This document shows positions 10,036 through 23,560 of a stretch of DNA of 64,000 nt, one piece after another. Position 1 is the stretch's first letter, and each line of letters opens with the position of its first letter. The notes beneath the pieces are model-generated. The model was not told the DNA's origin and ran no database searches. It saw only the letters and a program-made list of their open reading frames with translations. A program made the position numbers and the translations under genes. The stretch comes from Saturnia japonica (Eukaryota; Arthropoda; Insecta; Lepidoptera; Saturniidae): assembly GCA_033032175.1 (NCBI GenBank), contig CM065324.1:4340001-4404000 (forward strand), read 5' to 3'.

Positions 10036-12100
10036 AACGCTAAACTTATAAAGAATATAAAAAATACGGCTTAACGGTCAGCTATTAACATCTACTTGTG
10101 TAATTGTTCACTCTTCTATCTCTCTTGATTTATATCATAATTGTTTCTCTTTCTGTCTCTGGTTAAGTACCTATTATCCATCTTTTTTATGTCAAAAACT
10201 TTGCATATAAACCGTTGCAATAAAAATCAATGGAATTTTATTTGTATATTTTCTATTTACTATATGTTTATAATATCATTATATCCCTGAAGATCCCATA
10301 ATAAAATATAATTTATACATTTGTGTTGTGTCATTATGTGATTTGGTTTTAGGGATATTCTGTACACCGATCAATTGGCAAACAAAACTCTATAATGTGT
10401 ATTTGTCACGCTTGACACTGGCGAAATTACATACATAAGCAGAAACCACCTAAAAAGAAAATTGAAATTTTATTATATTTCCAAAAGAGTTCTACTTGAA
10501 CAAGCTGATTAAATTTAATATTTTTATAACTTGTCAGGATTCTCTGAAGCGATGGGAGCTTACGAAGCTGTATCGAGCATGAACGTTCAATAGAATTCCG
10601 TGATCAAGTTTGAAGATGTTTTAAAAATTTTCACGTATTTCTTTTAAACTTGCAGTACCTACCTATAAAGTGTGGAACTCAATTTATTACATATTAATCG
10701 AGAACTTTTATTGATATCCAAGGGTGAATGACTTTCACGCCTACTTATGATAATAATATTATGTTGGTTTATATAATATGAGGTTAATAAACTCCAAAAC
10801 CGTTTGACCAATCACCTTGCAAATTGGTATGGTTTGGTATGCTTTGTTAGTATAGGTCAAATCTTGCAACTGAATTTTAAAACAGTTACCCTTACTGAGT
10901 TAGCTGAAATTTTGCATATAAGTTTAGTTTGAATGTTAATAGATGGTTAGCTAAGTGACGCCATTCTAAATCCAATATGACGAACTCACAAAATGGCGGA
11001 CCAGTTTTTTTTATGCACTTCCATGATATGGGTATCAAATGAAAAGGTTTGTTGAGGAGAATACAAGCTATTAAAATTTTACCTACAAAAATAATATTCA
11101 GCACAGCCCTTGCATATTTTTTTTAGTAACTATAACTGCTTGTTTTTAAAGTTTTTTTAAATTTATATTTTCTTTTATCGAGCTTTTTAAATTGATACCT
11201 ACAAAAGTTATCTTTTATTTTATTACCTTCAATTTAAGATTAACATAATTATTCTCTACAAAAGTTGTACAAACAAAATATTCCCGTGATTTAATATTTT
11301 AGCTTTTGTTATATTATATGGTCGAAATGAAATGCAATAAAGAAATTCCAGTGAAGTACGTATTTGAAATAAATAGAACACAATAAGGCGAAGCTCACAA
11401 CTGAAATTCCTTGCCGAAGAATCTTCGAATGAAGCATCGGAATCTTAGTAGTGGTTTTTGCCAAAAACATACGACCATTTATATTCGAACTGACGCTGAA
11501 TAAACGCTGTACTTACTACTATAGCAGTTTGTTCCTTTTCTACTTAGACCATTTTCTAATATAACTTAAGCTATAATTTATAACAAAACAACGCTATGTT
11601 TAATCTGATGTTAAAGGTATATTTGCAGACAAAAATTTAACTTCAAATAAAAAATTACCATGAATTAAACAACTTAATTAAAAAATATATAGTAATAAAA
11701 TTAAATTGAGTTTTAGTGATATAACCAGAATACGTTGTTAACTCTATATACGAATACTGAATAGATATTATACTATTTTTTTGATTGGTTGAAATAGGTA
11801 TGATCTTTGTTTTACTCTCCTGAAATACGTTTCAAATATAAATCGGTACGTTCGACACATTTCGGTATTCGTTAAAATATTTACGGCTGAGTGAGACCGT
11901 TTTGTAATGAATTTGCGAATTCATCAATCAATTGAGATTTATTTCATAAAACGGAACCCTTAAACCCTCTTAACCGGGGAGTTAAACTGATTAATTATCA
12001 CAATACATTAAGTTATCATGGATTTAAGTTTATCGGCTTCACTGCTATTACCTATATATTTACGAACATGTATAATATAATGTATGCACTATAATATTTA
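10036..12100. other. Intergenic DNA with one candidate repeat
   Basis: The stretch 10790-11110 (words GCTGAAATTTTGCATATAAG and AAAATGGCGGACC) reads like a dispersed lepidopteran repeat that I have a general memory of, but there is no second copy here to prove it. The remainder is AT-rich with no gene signal. Confidence 0.4.
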
Positions 12101-12515
12101 GGAAAAAAAGAAAAATGCAGTAGAAATGAGAGCGCTAAGAGGTATGCTAGGAGTGAAATTGAGTGACAGGATAAGAAATAGTGTGATAAGAGAGCTTTGT
12201 TGTGTGAAAGAAGATATAGTCACACGAATTGAGAAAGGGATGCTTAGATGGTTTGGGCATGTTGAGAGGATGAATGAAAGAAGAATGACTAAACAAATTT
12301 ATGATGCGAGTATGAAAGGAATCGTTGGAAGAGGAAGGCCTAGACGAACATTTCTCGATTAAATCGGAGACGTTCTGAAGAAAGGTAAGGTCAAGAGTAC
12401 TCTAAACCGACGAGCATGCATGAAAAGATTAATGAATGTCGAAGAAGCGAAAGAGGTATGCCAGGATCGTAGCAGGTGGAAGGACGTGGTCACTGCCTAC
12501 CCCGTTGGGATATAG
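12101..12515 (+). pseudogene. LINE reverse-transcriptase C-terminal fragment, one in-frame stop
   Basis: The frame reads KNAVEMRALRGMLG, then DRIRN, MLRWFGHVERM, GRGRPRRT, and stops at 12361-12363. It then continues in the same frame through RRACMKRLM, the block from VCQDRSRW to VVTAYP, and a natural stop at 12513-12515. This is the C-terminal tail of a non-LTR retrotransposon polyprotein; the WFGHV...GRP.R.....D...W arrangement is very common in insect LINEs. The 5' part is missing, as expected of a 5'-truncated LINE copy. Clade not assigned. Confidence 0.85.
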
Positions 12516-12537
12516 GCGTGATTATGTATGTATATTT
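12496..12537 (+). repeat. LINE 3' end with ATGT-type tail
   Basis: The end of the LINE frame overlaps a short 3' terminal sequence (GCCTACCCCGTTGGG, ATAGGCGTGATT) and a short ATGTATGTAT microsatellite rather than poly(A). The same terminus, diverged, closes the SINE at 63600-63860. Confidence 0.65.
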
Positions 12538-14713
12538 AGGAAAGAAGCTCCCTGTAGAGTAGCTTCAAGGAATTCAAGTAATAAAAGTCCAATCAACTAG
12601 AAATCGAACTCGCTACAATTCTATTCATTACTAGGACTATCTAAAGCCATTAAACTTATTTAGACCACCGTATGTGTAGTGAATAAAAATATTCATATAT
12701 TGACGCATCATACGCCAACATCTTTGCACTAAAAACAACGTAATGAAATTATACATACAAACTTTTAGTAATAATGCTTTCAGCGATATAGTACGCAAAA
12801 AGGAAGGAATATGAAAGACATTTTAATATGTTAATTTTGTTGTTAGAACGAAATGAAAATATATTTTGAGTTGTATTTATGTGCAACCGTGACACTGGAT
12901 AAATACGAGATTAAGAGAATGTTTAGGCAATTACCTGACTTTTTTATTGCCAAAATAGACCGCGGGTAATGCATCTACACTTATAAAACAATCTTAGATT
13001 GTAATTCCGTATAACCACCGAAATACCAGTTTTAGATGAAGTAAGCGGACAAACAGACAGACGCGGATAGCGACATTCTTTTATACTATGTATATTGATA
13101 TAGTGGATGGAGTATATAACTTTCATTATCTATATCCATAACGTTTCAGGCCATTTCAGACGTCACGATGTCTACGGAGCGTAGTGGATGTTAACTAATG
13201 AAAGCGGTTCTAACTGAGAACTTCTCAGACGGCCAATCATGTACCGTACTTAACATTAAAGGTAGGTAGGTGTAAACCCTGGCACGAAGTAATTAATAGT
13301 GTTATATAAAGAAATGTGTTTACTATTGGAACGTAATTTTTATTGTACGTAGTTCGGCAAATTGGCAGTACTGTGTTTGATAGTAAGCAAAAACAACGGT
13401 TCAGAGTATTTTATAACATTTTAAGTATGTATGAACATTTGCTTCTTAAAAAAGTTTGGTCGTTGATTAAACAATAATTTACCTAATTTAAATTTTGTTT
13501 GACATGAATCTTTATGATAGCGCTTTAGTTTGATATTTTTAAATAATGACTGGTTAACTATTAATATTATTTAACAGTAGTGATTTAGAAAGAAGAGATA
13601 TATTTTCTTTAGTTGCAATATGAGAAATCGAATATCTTTATTTAAATAATAAATATTTTGTTATTATATCATACGAGACATTGAAAAAAAATATGAAAGA
13701 AAACATTTATTCTTAAAACCAAAACACGCTATAAAAAGGAATAGTATAAATAGTCCAGCTTCGTGTCCTGATATTAAGAAAGGGCGTCCAGCTCAGCATA
13801 TGCTGGTGTTTCATCTGCAACCCCAAAGCAAATCATAGTGTGCCAACAATAATTAATTAAAATATATTAAAATTCACTACTCATGGCATAACATTGGGCT
13901 TCCGAGCGACAGTTTTACGATAACCTCCATGTCGTAACATGAAGTTATGGAACCATCTTCCAGCTAGTATGTTCCGTCTTTCTTACGACATTGGGACTTG
14001 GAAGCGTAATGTGCAGGCCGGTATGAATGAACCTACCGTGATCACCTTTGTGTTTGGATTATGTGCTTACCAACAGGAAAAATACCGTCAATTACACAAG
14101 ATACTATACTAAAACCGTTAGTTACAAAATTTATAACTCGACAGTCTTTGTTGGCGACTGAATTATGTATTATTATGTGTCATGTGTTATATATTGTGTG
14201 TTTTATATAAAATAATAGTTAGGTTACATTAATATAGAGAAACGAAATAGATTTATAGATAAAATGTTAGCAACTATGCTACATTACGAATTACGTGTCA
14301 TGTATTATGTATTATATAGGTGCTTATATATTATGTGTAACGTGTATACGATTAGAATTATAACAAAACGGATAAAATGTATACAATAAGTTTATATTGA
14401 AAAAATGTACGACATAACCTTTAATGTATGAACGAAACACGGTAAAACCACCGTAAATTCTATTGTTTTTGCTTGTGTATGGAATATGTGATAAAAGTAT
14501 ATAATGTATTGATATTTAATAGATAGAAATTACAATAAGGAACAATTTCATATATAACTTGTATACATAACTTGTATGGAGAAATAAATATAGAGCGGTA
14601 AACAGAGCGACCAAAGTAAAATTAGATATAAAAATGGAATAAAAACAGGGGCTCTCTATACGGTAATTCTCCGAACTACCTAAGCTCAGAGAAATCGTAT
14701 CGCTCCACACCAC
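12538..14713. other. Intergenic DNA, no gene seen
   Basis: AT-rich with scattered stops. The block 13860-14060 is somewhat richer in GC but gives no sustained frame and no motif that I recognise. Around 14160-14350 runs of TATTATGTGT-like words suggest low-complexity sequence. Confidence 0.5.
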
Positions 14714-14795
14714 GTTCGGTGAAGCTGTAAAAGCCGCAGCGGCTTCAGGGACCCTAAGGCTAACAGTGTATTCAGATCTATAACAAAAAAAAAAA
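14714..14795 (+). mobile_element. Poly(A)-tailed retroposon, short copy
   Basis: Begins CGGTGAAGCTGTAAAAGCC, continues GCAGCGGCTTCAGGGACCC and GGCTAACAGTGTATTCAGAT, and ends in an A-run. It is truncated at nearly the same 5' point as the copies at 2.3 and 23.6 kb, which suggests a preferred stopping point for reverse transcription. Confidence 0.8.
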
Positions 14796-15135
14796 CAATT
14801 ATTTTCGTCAATAATATAATCGATTTTTGTTAAAAAAATAATTGATTTTTGTTAAAAAAATAATTGATTTTTTTATCACGTTTTCTTGAAAAATGGAATT
14901 AAACACCTGAAATATTCACAGTCATAACTTTCTTAATGAAATAATCAATTTAAATAAGACAAATTTGTTTGTTAATAACGGAGAATGCCCACTCTTGTAC
15001 CAAATTTTGTTGTTAATCAAGGTTGAATAAAAATTAAACAATGTTTTTTTTAATATTATTTTACGACCTTTAGTCCTCGGAATTTGGTTTACTAAGTAAA
15101 AATATTCTTTAAGCTATTATCTATAGTCTATACTA

Positions 15136-15138
<3 letters not shown>

Positions 15139-15195
<57 letters not shown>
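15139..15195. repeat. TA dinucleotide microsatellite, about 28 repeats
   Basis: An uninterrupted (TA)n run of 57 bases. It directly precedes a dispersed repeat, a position where such runs are often part of the repeat's end. Confidence 0.95.
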
Positions 15196-15199
<4 letters not shown>

Positions 15200-15204
15200 A
15201 AATT

Positions 15205-16060
15205 AATATAACATAGGAGAAGAGTTTTTATGTTCTTTTGTTTGTTTAAACACGCTAATCTCTGGAACTACCAGTCGGTTTTGAAAAATTATTTGTGTAT
15301 ACGATAGTTTAATTCAAGAGGAATAATAGTACAGGGCATCTAGCTTCAAGGTGCACATCCCAGGATTGGTGGGATCATGAAGTGACATGTTGTGGTTTAT
15401 ATTTTTAACTAGCTGACCCGCACAACTTCGTCTGCGTCACATAAGAGAGAGAAAGAGAGGGGGTTAGAAAGAGTGGGTCATATGTACCTATGATACAATT
15501 CTAAAGGAGCTGAAACTTTCTTTAATTTGCTGCGGAGTTATTTTAAAACTGTGATACCTCCTAAGATATTTATTGAAATCAATTAATGTCAAGGACAATT
15601 TTATTCAAAATTAAATATTTGTGATGTATATTGTACTTATTAAAAAAAAAATTAATACCATGTTTATAGAAACATAATAGCAAATAATGCATTATTTTAG
15701 AACAAATTTTATTACTATAAAAAAGGTTATATTGAGTCCACCATAAAAGAAAGCCAAATGCCAAATGCAAAAGACAGATTTTTTTTGTATTTTAAAAGAA
15801 ACAATTCTGTCACACATGGTTGTTGCGTAACTTAAACAATTTACACAGCGCATTCAATGGAAGCTGTCGAAAGCAATAAGTTTTCCCCGTTTTTGCAACA
15901 TTTTTCATTGATGCTCCGCTCCTATTGGTCGTAGTGTGATGTTATATAGCCTATATAGCCTTCTTCGAGCAATGGGATATCCAACAAAAAATATTTTTTT
16001 CCATTCAAACAAGTAGTTCCTGAGATTAGGGCGTTCAACCAATCAAACAGACAAAGAACT
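15205..16060 (+). mobile_element. Composite of common lepidopteran dispersed repeats
   Basis: Two joined parts. The first, 15205-15405, has GTTTGTTTAAACACGCTAAT and CTCTGGAACTACCAGTCGG, also present near 40470 and 26555. The second, 15409-16060, begins CTAGCTGACCCGC, contains ATTCAATGGAAGCTGTCGAA and CCTATTGGTCGTAGTGTGAT, and ends AGTAGTTCCTGAGATTAGGG. A partial copy of its end is at 21090-21160. Non-coding. I recall these as abundant agenic repeats in Lepidoptera, possibly Helitron-like (Lep1 type) or LINE 3' derivatives; the class is not settled by this window. Confidence 0.65.
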
Positions 16061-16139
16061 CAATATTTCAATAAGCTTTTTTTTCACATCCCTAGCTAAC
16101 AGTATAGACAGTTCTAAAAAAAAAGTATCGAGCACGGTT

Positions 16140-16600
16140 CGAGTGAGAGTATATTGTTCTGTGATTCGAGTCATCGAGTACACAGCTACGACATAAGAAG
16201 AAACAAGATTGGTCGTCCTGCGAACGCCTCAGTAAACGAAGAGCTCGTGTTTCATTTGAAGACCCAGCACCTCAAGTGGCCGTGCATTAATGCACCTCCC
16301 GGGCCCCTCACCACCACCTCGCCCTACTGGCATCCGTACAGTGTCTACGAGACGGGCATCCGGCCAGACAGAATAGCCCGTCCAAACCGGGAAGTGTCAC
16401 GCCCCCCTCCCTAACGCAGAGGGGAAGTGACGCGAACTCAACAGTCTTGGACAATTTAATTAAATTACTTTCTTGCGGTGAAACGATCGACCGGAAGCGG
16501 AAATCGGCAATCGGTCCGACCACGACGCTCAGCAAAGTTCTCGTTAATTTAACTTGGTTAAATAAACCCAATGATATTTTAGTTTTAGAATGATAGTAGT
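16140..16600 (+). mobile_element. Possible LTR-retrotransposon 3' remnant
   Basis: Markedly GC-richer than its surroundings. An open frame at 16154-16414 ends in an Arg/Pro-rich tail and matches no protein that I know. Near its end, GGGAAG (purine-rich) is followed by TGTCACGCC at 16395, a typical LTR opening, with an imperfect inverted repeat at 16398-16434 (TCACGCCCCCC / GGGGAAGTGACG). AATAAA at about 16561 fits an LTR polyadenylation signal. No second LTR is visible, so this is tentative. Confidence 0.4.
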
Positions 16601-18234
16601 TTAGATTATTTAGTCTACGTTTATATGTAGCAGGGTATGTATAGGTACATTTAATCGTATCATCTTATCACATCAGGTCAGTTTATGTAGAAAGACTGAT
16701 TTACAGGTCAAGAAAAAAAATTTGTTAACAATTTTCTCCACAGATGACTTCAGCTGTTGTAGAGATGTATATGTCCGACTAATACTCTCGGACCAGTTTT
16801 AAAACTATGACGTCATCATCTTGAATGACAATAAAGCTCATAAAAGGCTTGACTGATTTTATCAAAATTTTGCACACGAGTGTCTTATTATGTTATTGTT
16901 TTTAGGCTATAAGTATAGTCAATAATACTTTAAGATATGTTAAAAAATACAATTATATAAACGGGCAAGTCAACGGTTTAAGTAAAATAAAATTAAAAAA
17001 CTTACTGCTTATTAAGCGTAAGAAACCGCTGGTATTTTATAACAACTACTGATAATATAGTATAACATATTGAACTAGATTCTATTTCTGAGCACGATTT
17101 ATTAACAGTTGAAACGTAAGCATAAAGAACAAATTTACCTCAGTACTCTATTTATCCACTGGTGCTTTAATATACAGTTATTACTTCAACAATGGACTGT
17201 CACGTACTTCATATAAGGTGCAAACTATGTTTTTTTTAACTAACCGCAAGTTTATAACGTCTCGGGCTTGAAACATTCGATTTGTATTCTTTGCCGTATC
17301 TTTGTTCGTCCGAAGAGATGTTTGTAGAGTTCTCAACAGACATTCCATTGATTGACTTTCGAAACGAAATTAATTACTAACAATTAGTAGTTTATTTATT
17401 ACCGAACAAATCTACATAAATAGAAATTACTGTTTCTTTGGTTTTTTCTTTATAAGCATATGATCTTACTGACTTTTTAAGATATAGGATTATTAATTAC
17501 TACTTTAATTTGATATGTCATATGGTTTACTCAGCGTAAGCCATTAAAGTGCTCGAAGTGATTGATTATTTTTCAAAACTAAAAGTAGCCTAAGTTACTC
17601 CTTATAACATCAGCTATCTGCCAGTGAAAGTTCCGTCAAAATTGGTCCAAACTTTTCGGAGATTACCCGGAACAAACAGACAGACAGACAAAAATTAAAA
17701 AAATAATATTATAAGTACCGTATATACTTTTATACGCATTTAGCAAAACACTGTTATTTTGACATTACAAACAGACACTTCAATTTTATTAATTGTAATA
17801 GATTGAAACAAAAACCTCAAATATTGACACATCAAGATGTGACAGACCATAGATGTGGTAAACATGAAACTTAGCAAAACCCCCTGGTGTTTTCATTTTC
17901 AATAGGCGGTCTGTCTGTCTGTTTCTAAATTTTAAACTCCGGTGATATTATTTATTTTGCTATAATGATTTTCTTTTTCTCTGTCCGTATCTTCTGATAT
18001 ATTGTTACAAATTCGTACATCTCAACAAATTTCCTAACACAATTCTCTTTGAAACCCGACATCAAAGTCCACATTTGCATACATAGTAAATCAGGGACAC
18101 CTCACTCTCGGATACGGTCCTCTTTGTACTCATCAGAGGCTCGATCGATGTCTTGAGTCGAGCATTTCGTGTTCTATATTTTATCAACCTTGTTTGTATC
18201 GGCGTCTGTAAGAAGTTTTCACTTGTTTTAAATT
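16601..18234. other. Intergenic DNA with a dispersed repeat near 17.5-17.7 kb
   Basis: Positions 17520-17710 (GCGTAAGCCATTAAA, ACATCAGCTATCTGCCAGTG, TTCGGAGATTACCCGGAAC, then CAGACAGACAGAC) match the body of the repeats at 41424-41790 and, inverted, 61540-61950. Nothing else is identified. Confidence 0.55.
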
Positions 18235-18360
18235 CTTTTTGAAGTGAAAACTTCCTTCACACCGTTGTGATTTGAAACTCGTTGAAAGAAAAAAGCGACA
18301 AACACGTTCATGAATAGGATTTAACCTGCGAGAGAATGAGATAGATAGAATACAAAATAC
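18235..18360 (+). repeat. Dispersed repeat, copy 1 (GTGATTTGAAACT family)
   Basis: Shares ordered words with 22452-22566: GTGAAAACTTC, TTGTGATTTGAAACT.G.TGAAA, 'gacaaa.ac..' and ATGAGATA. About 115 bp align. No coding frame; class unknown. Confidence 0.6.
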
Positions 18361-19278
18361 CGTGTTTAATATTATTTCGATCTCCTCTTTGTACGTGTAT
18401 TATTGTGTGCACCTGTTTATTACGAAGCCATGGGAAAAGGCATCATAGTCAGCGTGGTGTATTGTTTATGTGAATATTTTAAAACTTTTTGAAGGTTTCA
18501 TTGCTATCGCGTTTTGCCGGACCTTTTTGCAATTATTTAACAATGGTAAGCATTCAAAAACATTGAACATATAGTTACCGTTGCCATAAATAGAACCTGT
18601 ATATGTACTGGTTGGTCTAGGAACATGTCGCGTATAGGTGAATCACTTTGACTTGCATTCCACTATATTTATGGTGGTTTGGTGTCAGTGGAGCTGCACA
18701 GCCCTTACGTCACAACTATCGTTACTTCTTTGTTTGTTACTTAATAAATTAACTCGTGCAGATGCGATTGGCTCGGGTATGTCACGCCTTACTATGTTAT
18801 TTGACACCCCTTACATTTAAAAATCTTTTGATATATTATCAGGAAATAGAGTTAAAATCATTTTATATGTATTAATAAGACGAAAATCAGTCCGAAGTTG
18901 AAGTTTTTATATCGCTTTCTATGAAGTGTCGTTGCAGAGACAACGTTAAGACTTCAATATTAGCATACGATATTAATACCGGACGTTAAATGGTCATTGC
19001 AATCACTCGTACCACCACTTGTAGTCAAATGTCTTCCTAATTTAGTAATCATTCAGTTAAAGGTAACTATTTATTTATAAAAATATGAACAAAGAAATAT
19101 TATTTAGCGTACATACTTTAATATAGATCTCCTCTCCATACCCCTAGTGGTTAAATTTAAAAAAAAACCTTGAAATACACGTTTAATTAATTAATCTAAC
19201 TCAAAAGAAATTCAATAAAACTTTTACATCGCCTTTCTTACTCTTATGGGCTATTATATAATAAGAGAATTCCCCCTA
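18361..19278. other. Intergenic DNA, nothing identified
   Basis: AT-rich; no gene, RNA or repeat that I can support. Confidence 0.5.
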
Positions 19279-19370
19279 TCCAAGCCTGGTAAAGCTGTAA
19301 AAGCCATCAGCGGCTCTGTTTTTGGATAGAGCTCCTCAGACTAACAATAAGATCAGATCGAAAAAAAAAA
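19279..19370 (+). mobile_element. Poly(A)-tailed retroposon, subfamily with TTGGATAG insert
   Basis: Reads GGTAAAGCTGTAAAAGCC, CATCAGCGGCTC, TTTTTGGATAGAGCTCCTCA, 'gactaacaataag' and then ten A's. The TTGGATAG segment is shared with the 44.6 kb copy and absent from the others, which defines a second subfamily. Confidence 0.75.
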
Positions 19371-22300
19371 TCCCTATCTTAAGAATAAATAGAATGTATA
19401 TAAAAATCAAATCTATATCCTTAGTCAATACACTGTCAACACATTGCTTTTTAATATTTAACTAACTATGCTCCACGGTTTCACCCGAGTTAAATGTATT
19501 ATATTCGCACGACTGTTCACCGCACCCGCCTAGCCTCCAATGCGCCCGTGTATGCGCCTTATCATAGTTCTCATTTTTTCACTTTCGCGGTTACTGCTTC
19601 ACTCTTTACATTTAGTTGTAGCGTGAAGTTGTATTGCATATAATCTTTGTCAATTAATAAGCTAGTTAATTGACCTATAACTGTGAAGAGTGTGGGAAAA
19701 TAAGATGTTCAAAACACTTGTGTGAAATAACTAGGTATGAAATAAGCAGAAGACGTTTCATTTTAAGTTTAGGGTTATGTTCTTTAGACTTAAGTATTTT
19801 CCACAGTATACAAGCGGAACTGACTTCTGGTTAGGCTGGTATGATGTGGAACTTTATTTTTAATAGTTTTATTTACTGTATAAATTTATGTATTTTAGTT
19901 GAATTTCGATATGCTCCGATGGGGCTTTACAAACTATAAAAGCCTCTTAAATAAAGAGAAAAAAAAAACTAAAATTAATAAGCTATAAATTACAATAATT
20001 ATTGTAGTTAGTTCGAGAATTTATCGCGTTCCAACAAACAATCTTTTGATAAAAACAAAGCGGATTTCAGATAGCCATAATATCCAGAAAAAAAAAAATA
20101 ACAGCTTAATTTATAGGCCATATAATAGATAATAATTTTTATGACAGTAATTAATTAGAAGGGGAGGATGGCTACCGGCTGATACCAAACGAGGGGCATA
20201 TACGAATGATAATTTTATTAATTGTTCCTTAGGTTGCTCTTCTGTTGCAAGAGCTAGCGGTGATTATACATTGCGCTCCTTAACTTTTGTAATATTTTGA
20301 TCGACATATACAGTTTTTTTAAAGTGTATCGTCAGCAAGATAATGGAAACTTTACATAAAAACTTTTTTTTATGCAAATCATCCAGTTTCTTAGGGATCA
20401 ACAAACCATATAGAACAAACTGTGGTTAGAGTACTTAAAAATGTCAGAAATCGCAAAAACAAAACTTTTCCCATACATTTCGTAGGAAATCATTGTGACT
20501 TCGATAACCTTTTGCAAGAAAAGAGACACACTTATAAAACTTAATAATTATTTAATACTAAGAAGAAAACGTCAAAAAGAGAAAGAGAGAAAAAGGAGAA
20601 TAAAATAATAAATAACTAATTGTGAAATAACTGCTAAGTATTAGCTATGTGAGCGATAACTATTAATCAATATCTTTTTATAATACTCATATTTGTTGGT
20701 TGATTTCACCCATCCGTACACTTTTGTTCTATCGTAGTTACCTATCTCTCTACGTTTATACATCATAGATTTGGTTTTCTCCAAGTACCAATACCAAGTT
20801 AAGAGTATTGGGTCATTGAGCACCAATACCACTGCGCCACGAGACATAATAGGCTTGAGCATTTGCTGAAGTGAATCGTAATTCAAATTATAGAATAGTG
20901 GTAGGATATTTTCCAATGCACGTTTTGCTAGATAACACCCTCACTTCTGTCGCCGAGGAATTATATGTATAATCCGAAAAATATTTCAAATAATAATAAA
21001 TTATTATTATGATAGAAATCAATATTTAAGGCTAGCAGAGAGTTGTAGTCTAATGTTAGATAGCCTATACTATTCCTTTTGTATCTGCCTATCACACACA
21101 AAAATATTTTCTCGAATCCAACTAGTAATTCCAAAGATTAGGGTGTATAAACAAACAAAAAAACTATTTCGCTTTATTATATTATAATATTATATTTATA
21201 ATTTATATGCTTATTGTGGAATAATTGGAATTTTACTTACATCACGCCTAAAAAGTTTCACTGCAATAGATTAAAACTCGAACGCTTAACCACACAGTCC
21301 TATACCTTAACATAAATAATGAAAGGCTTTAGTTCGCGACGGACCCTGGGGATCCATTAGTCTCACCCTCACGTCTGGCTATTGTTAGACATTGTGCCTC
21401 GGACGTTGTATACGTTGAAAATGTTTACGCAGCAGCTTGCGAAGCTCGTCTCGAGGGACGAAGTGACTAACTTTGGGCACTCGATTTTGCTAATTTTAGG
21501 TTTGAACTAGATTTTGCTACAGTTAGCTATTCTGTACATCGGATATCATTAAAAGCTAAATTTTATCTGATATTATTTGTATAATTAGTTTTGTAACAGG
21601 ATTATGAGAATCGTCTAAACGTTTGAGTGTAGGAATCGCTGTACTTAAATTAAAAGATTTTACTCAGCGAGTTATATATATTCTACTGGATACGTTGTCC
21701 CGTTCTAAAAAAGTTATAACATGCGAATGCTGTAATTAAGAAAATACTACTTACTTTCATTTAATCACATTTAAATATGTTATATAAAATTGTATACACC
21801 CACTAAAAATTGTAATATAATATATTATCCATTTATTTATCCGCTTAAAATTAAATAATAATTAAAAATTATTTTAATAATATTATATAATACTATTTAG
21901 TAATTTGATTGTAACAAAGTTATTAAATTTATATGAAAATTATAAAATATATTAATAAGTGTAAACAAAACATATAATGTAAAAATTAAAAATGACTTGT
22001 TTTTTGATGAATCCAATAGAGTTTCTTGCCGATTCTTCTCGATGAATTACTAAAATTTTTCTAAAACGATAGTAACGTTTTGACATTTACAAGTGCCTTT
22101 TAAGGGCTTAAATTAATAAAGTATGATTGAAAATATAGTCATAAAGAGTGAATATAAATTAATGAAGACCGAAAAATAGGGTTTTTATAAATAACTTAAA
22201 GAAACACGAGCTGAGCTAACCAACCAATTTCAAGTATAAATGAGGGCGTACTCAGACGTTCCGTCGATGCGAAGGCCGGATATTGCGTTGTTCTGTACAG

Positions 22301-22433
22301 GAAGTCGCTCCTCCTTCTATTGTGTTGCTAGCTGTTAAAAAAGACAAATAACAAAGAAATTCGAACTAGAAGGTTTTTAAAATTGAGTTACAGAATGTTG
22401 CTGTTAGTTGGTAGGGAAATTGTAAATTAGAAA
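19371..22433. other. Gene-poor stretch with minor repeat traces
   Basis: The text near 19467 (CTCCACGGTTTCACCCG) resembles the end of the 40.4 kb repeat. On the minus strand, 20800-20850 carries GTGGCGCAGTGG, an A-box-like head of a decayed SINE without a clear B box. 21090-21160 repeats the end of the 15.4 kb element. 22235-22240 is TATAAA, but no gene follows. No convincing coding exon. Confidence 0.45.
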
Positions 22434-22451
22434 AAAAATTATGTGAGTTTT

Positions 22452-22566
22452 TTTTAAAGTAAAAACTTCTTTGGCATCCTTGTGATTTGAAACTTGATGA
22501 AACTAAAAAATTGACAAATACATACATATACGATTTAGTTTGTGACATGATGAGATAAAATTATAC
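22452..22566 (+). repeat. Dispersed repeat, copy 2 (GTGATTTGAAACT family)
   Basis: Second copy of the repeat at 18235-18360, more AT-rich and diverged, with the same order of conserved words. Confidence 0.6.
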
Positions 22567-22635
22567 ATGGTTAACCCAAGTCCTATTTTCACGACTATGA
22601 TCGTCATCGAATCAGCTTAGTGGAGAGACGACCAG

Positions 22636-22718
22636 ACTTGTTCGAACTGTTGTAAGCCACGGTGAAACTATAAAAGCCGTCTGAGGCTCCAGGGATCCTA
22701 CGGCTAATAGTAAAAAAA
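22636..22718 (+). mobile_element. Poly(A)-tailed retroposon, diverged copy
   Basis: Contains CGGTGAAACTATAAAAGCC, GTCTGAGGCTCCAGGGATCC and TACGGCTAATAGT followed by a short A-run. It lacks the GTGTAGTCAG end, so the tail arose upstream of the usual site or was deleted. Confidence 0.7.
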
Positions 22719-23560
22719 CCTAGTGTTGATGTACAGTAACGCTGATATATGATTTTTTAAAAGAGATTTTGGAGAAGTCATTTTTATTTTTCACATCCAC
22801 CGCGTATGAACTGAATACTTTTTTTTATGTTTTATAATAATCCCACACATAAACAAAATAAAGCATATGTAGTTATAGTGTCCGTTATTTACCAAGTTCA
22901 ATTTTTGCAATATCACATTAACTTTTAGCTTATGCAGTAAAAGTGTCTAACCTAAAAATTCTCAAAGCTAATGCGTAACTCTGTCTAAGCACTATACAAT
23001 TTCCATTTACAAGAGTTTTTTTTACTCTTTGAAGTTATATTTTTTTAAACTTAATTTGTTTTTCTGATTCTATAGAATGCCTAGGAAAAGTATATAATAA
23101 TTCTTTGTATTTCATACATTGCATATAACATATACAGCAATAACGGAAAATTTTCAAGGTATTTTTGGTTAGGAATAACACAAACACAGAAATGACTCAC
23201 AACTGTTTATTGCACAGGTAGTGCTTAAATTAAGCCAAATTTAATACTCCGAGATTTAATAAAGTAAAATAAAAATTTACATTTTCGTAAATGAGACAAT
23301 TAAATCAAATGCCAATAAAAAATATTTTGTCTGCACAAGACGGTTTAATTATAAAACTAACGACATATATTACTTCAAATATGTGTAAGTTTTAAATAGT
23401 AATTTCAGTATTAACTTATTTACACACCAGGGTTAGCAAACTTGTAAGCTGGAACAGCAAACCGCAATAAAAATGCCAAATTCATGAATTTCAAAAAACG
23501 ACAAATTTTCGTTTTTGCTTTCACATTGTTCTTCTATTTAGGATTGGATACAAAAAAAAG

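Noticed and set aside
22231..22260. TATAAA followed by TCAGA as a core promoter
   Set aside because: The spacing (about 19 bases) is too short and no gene follows.
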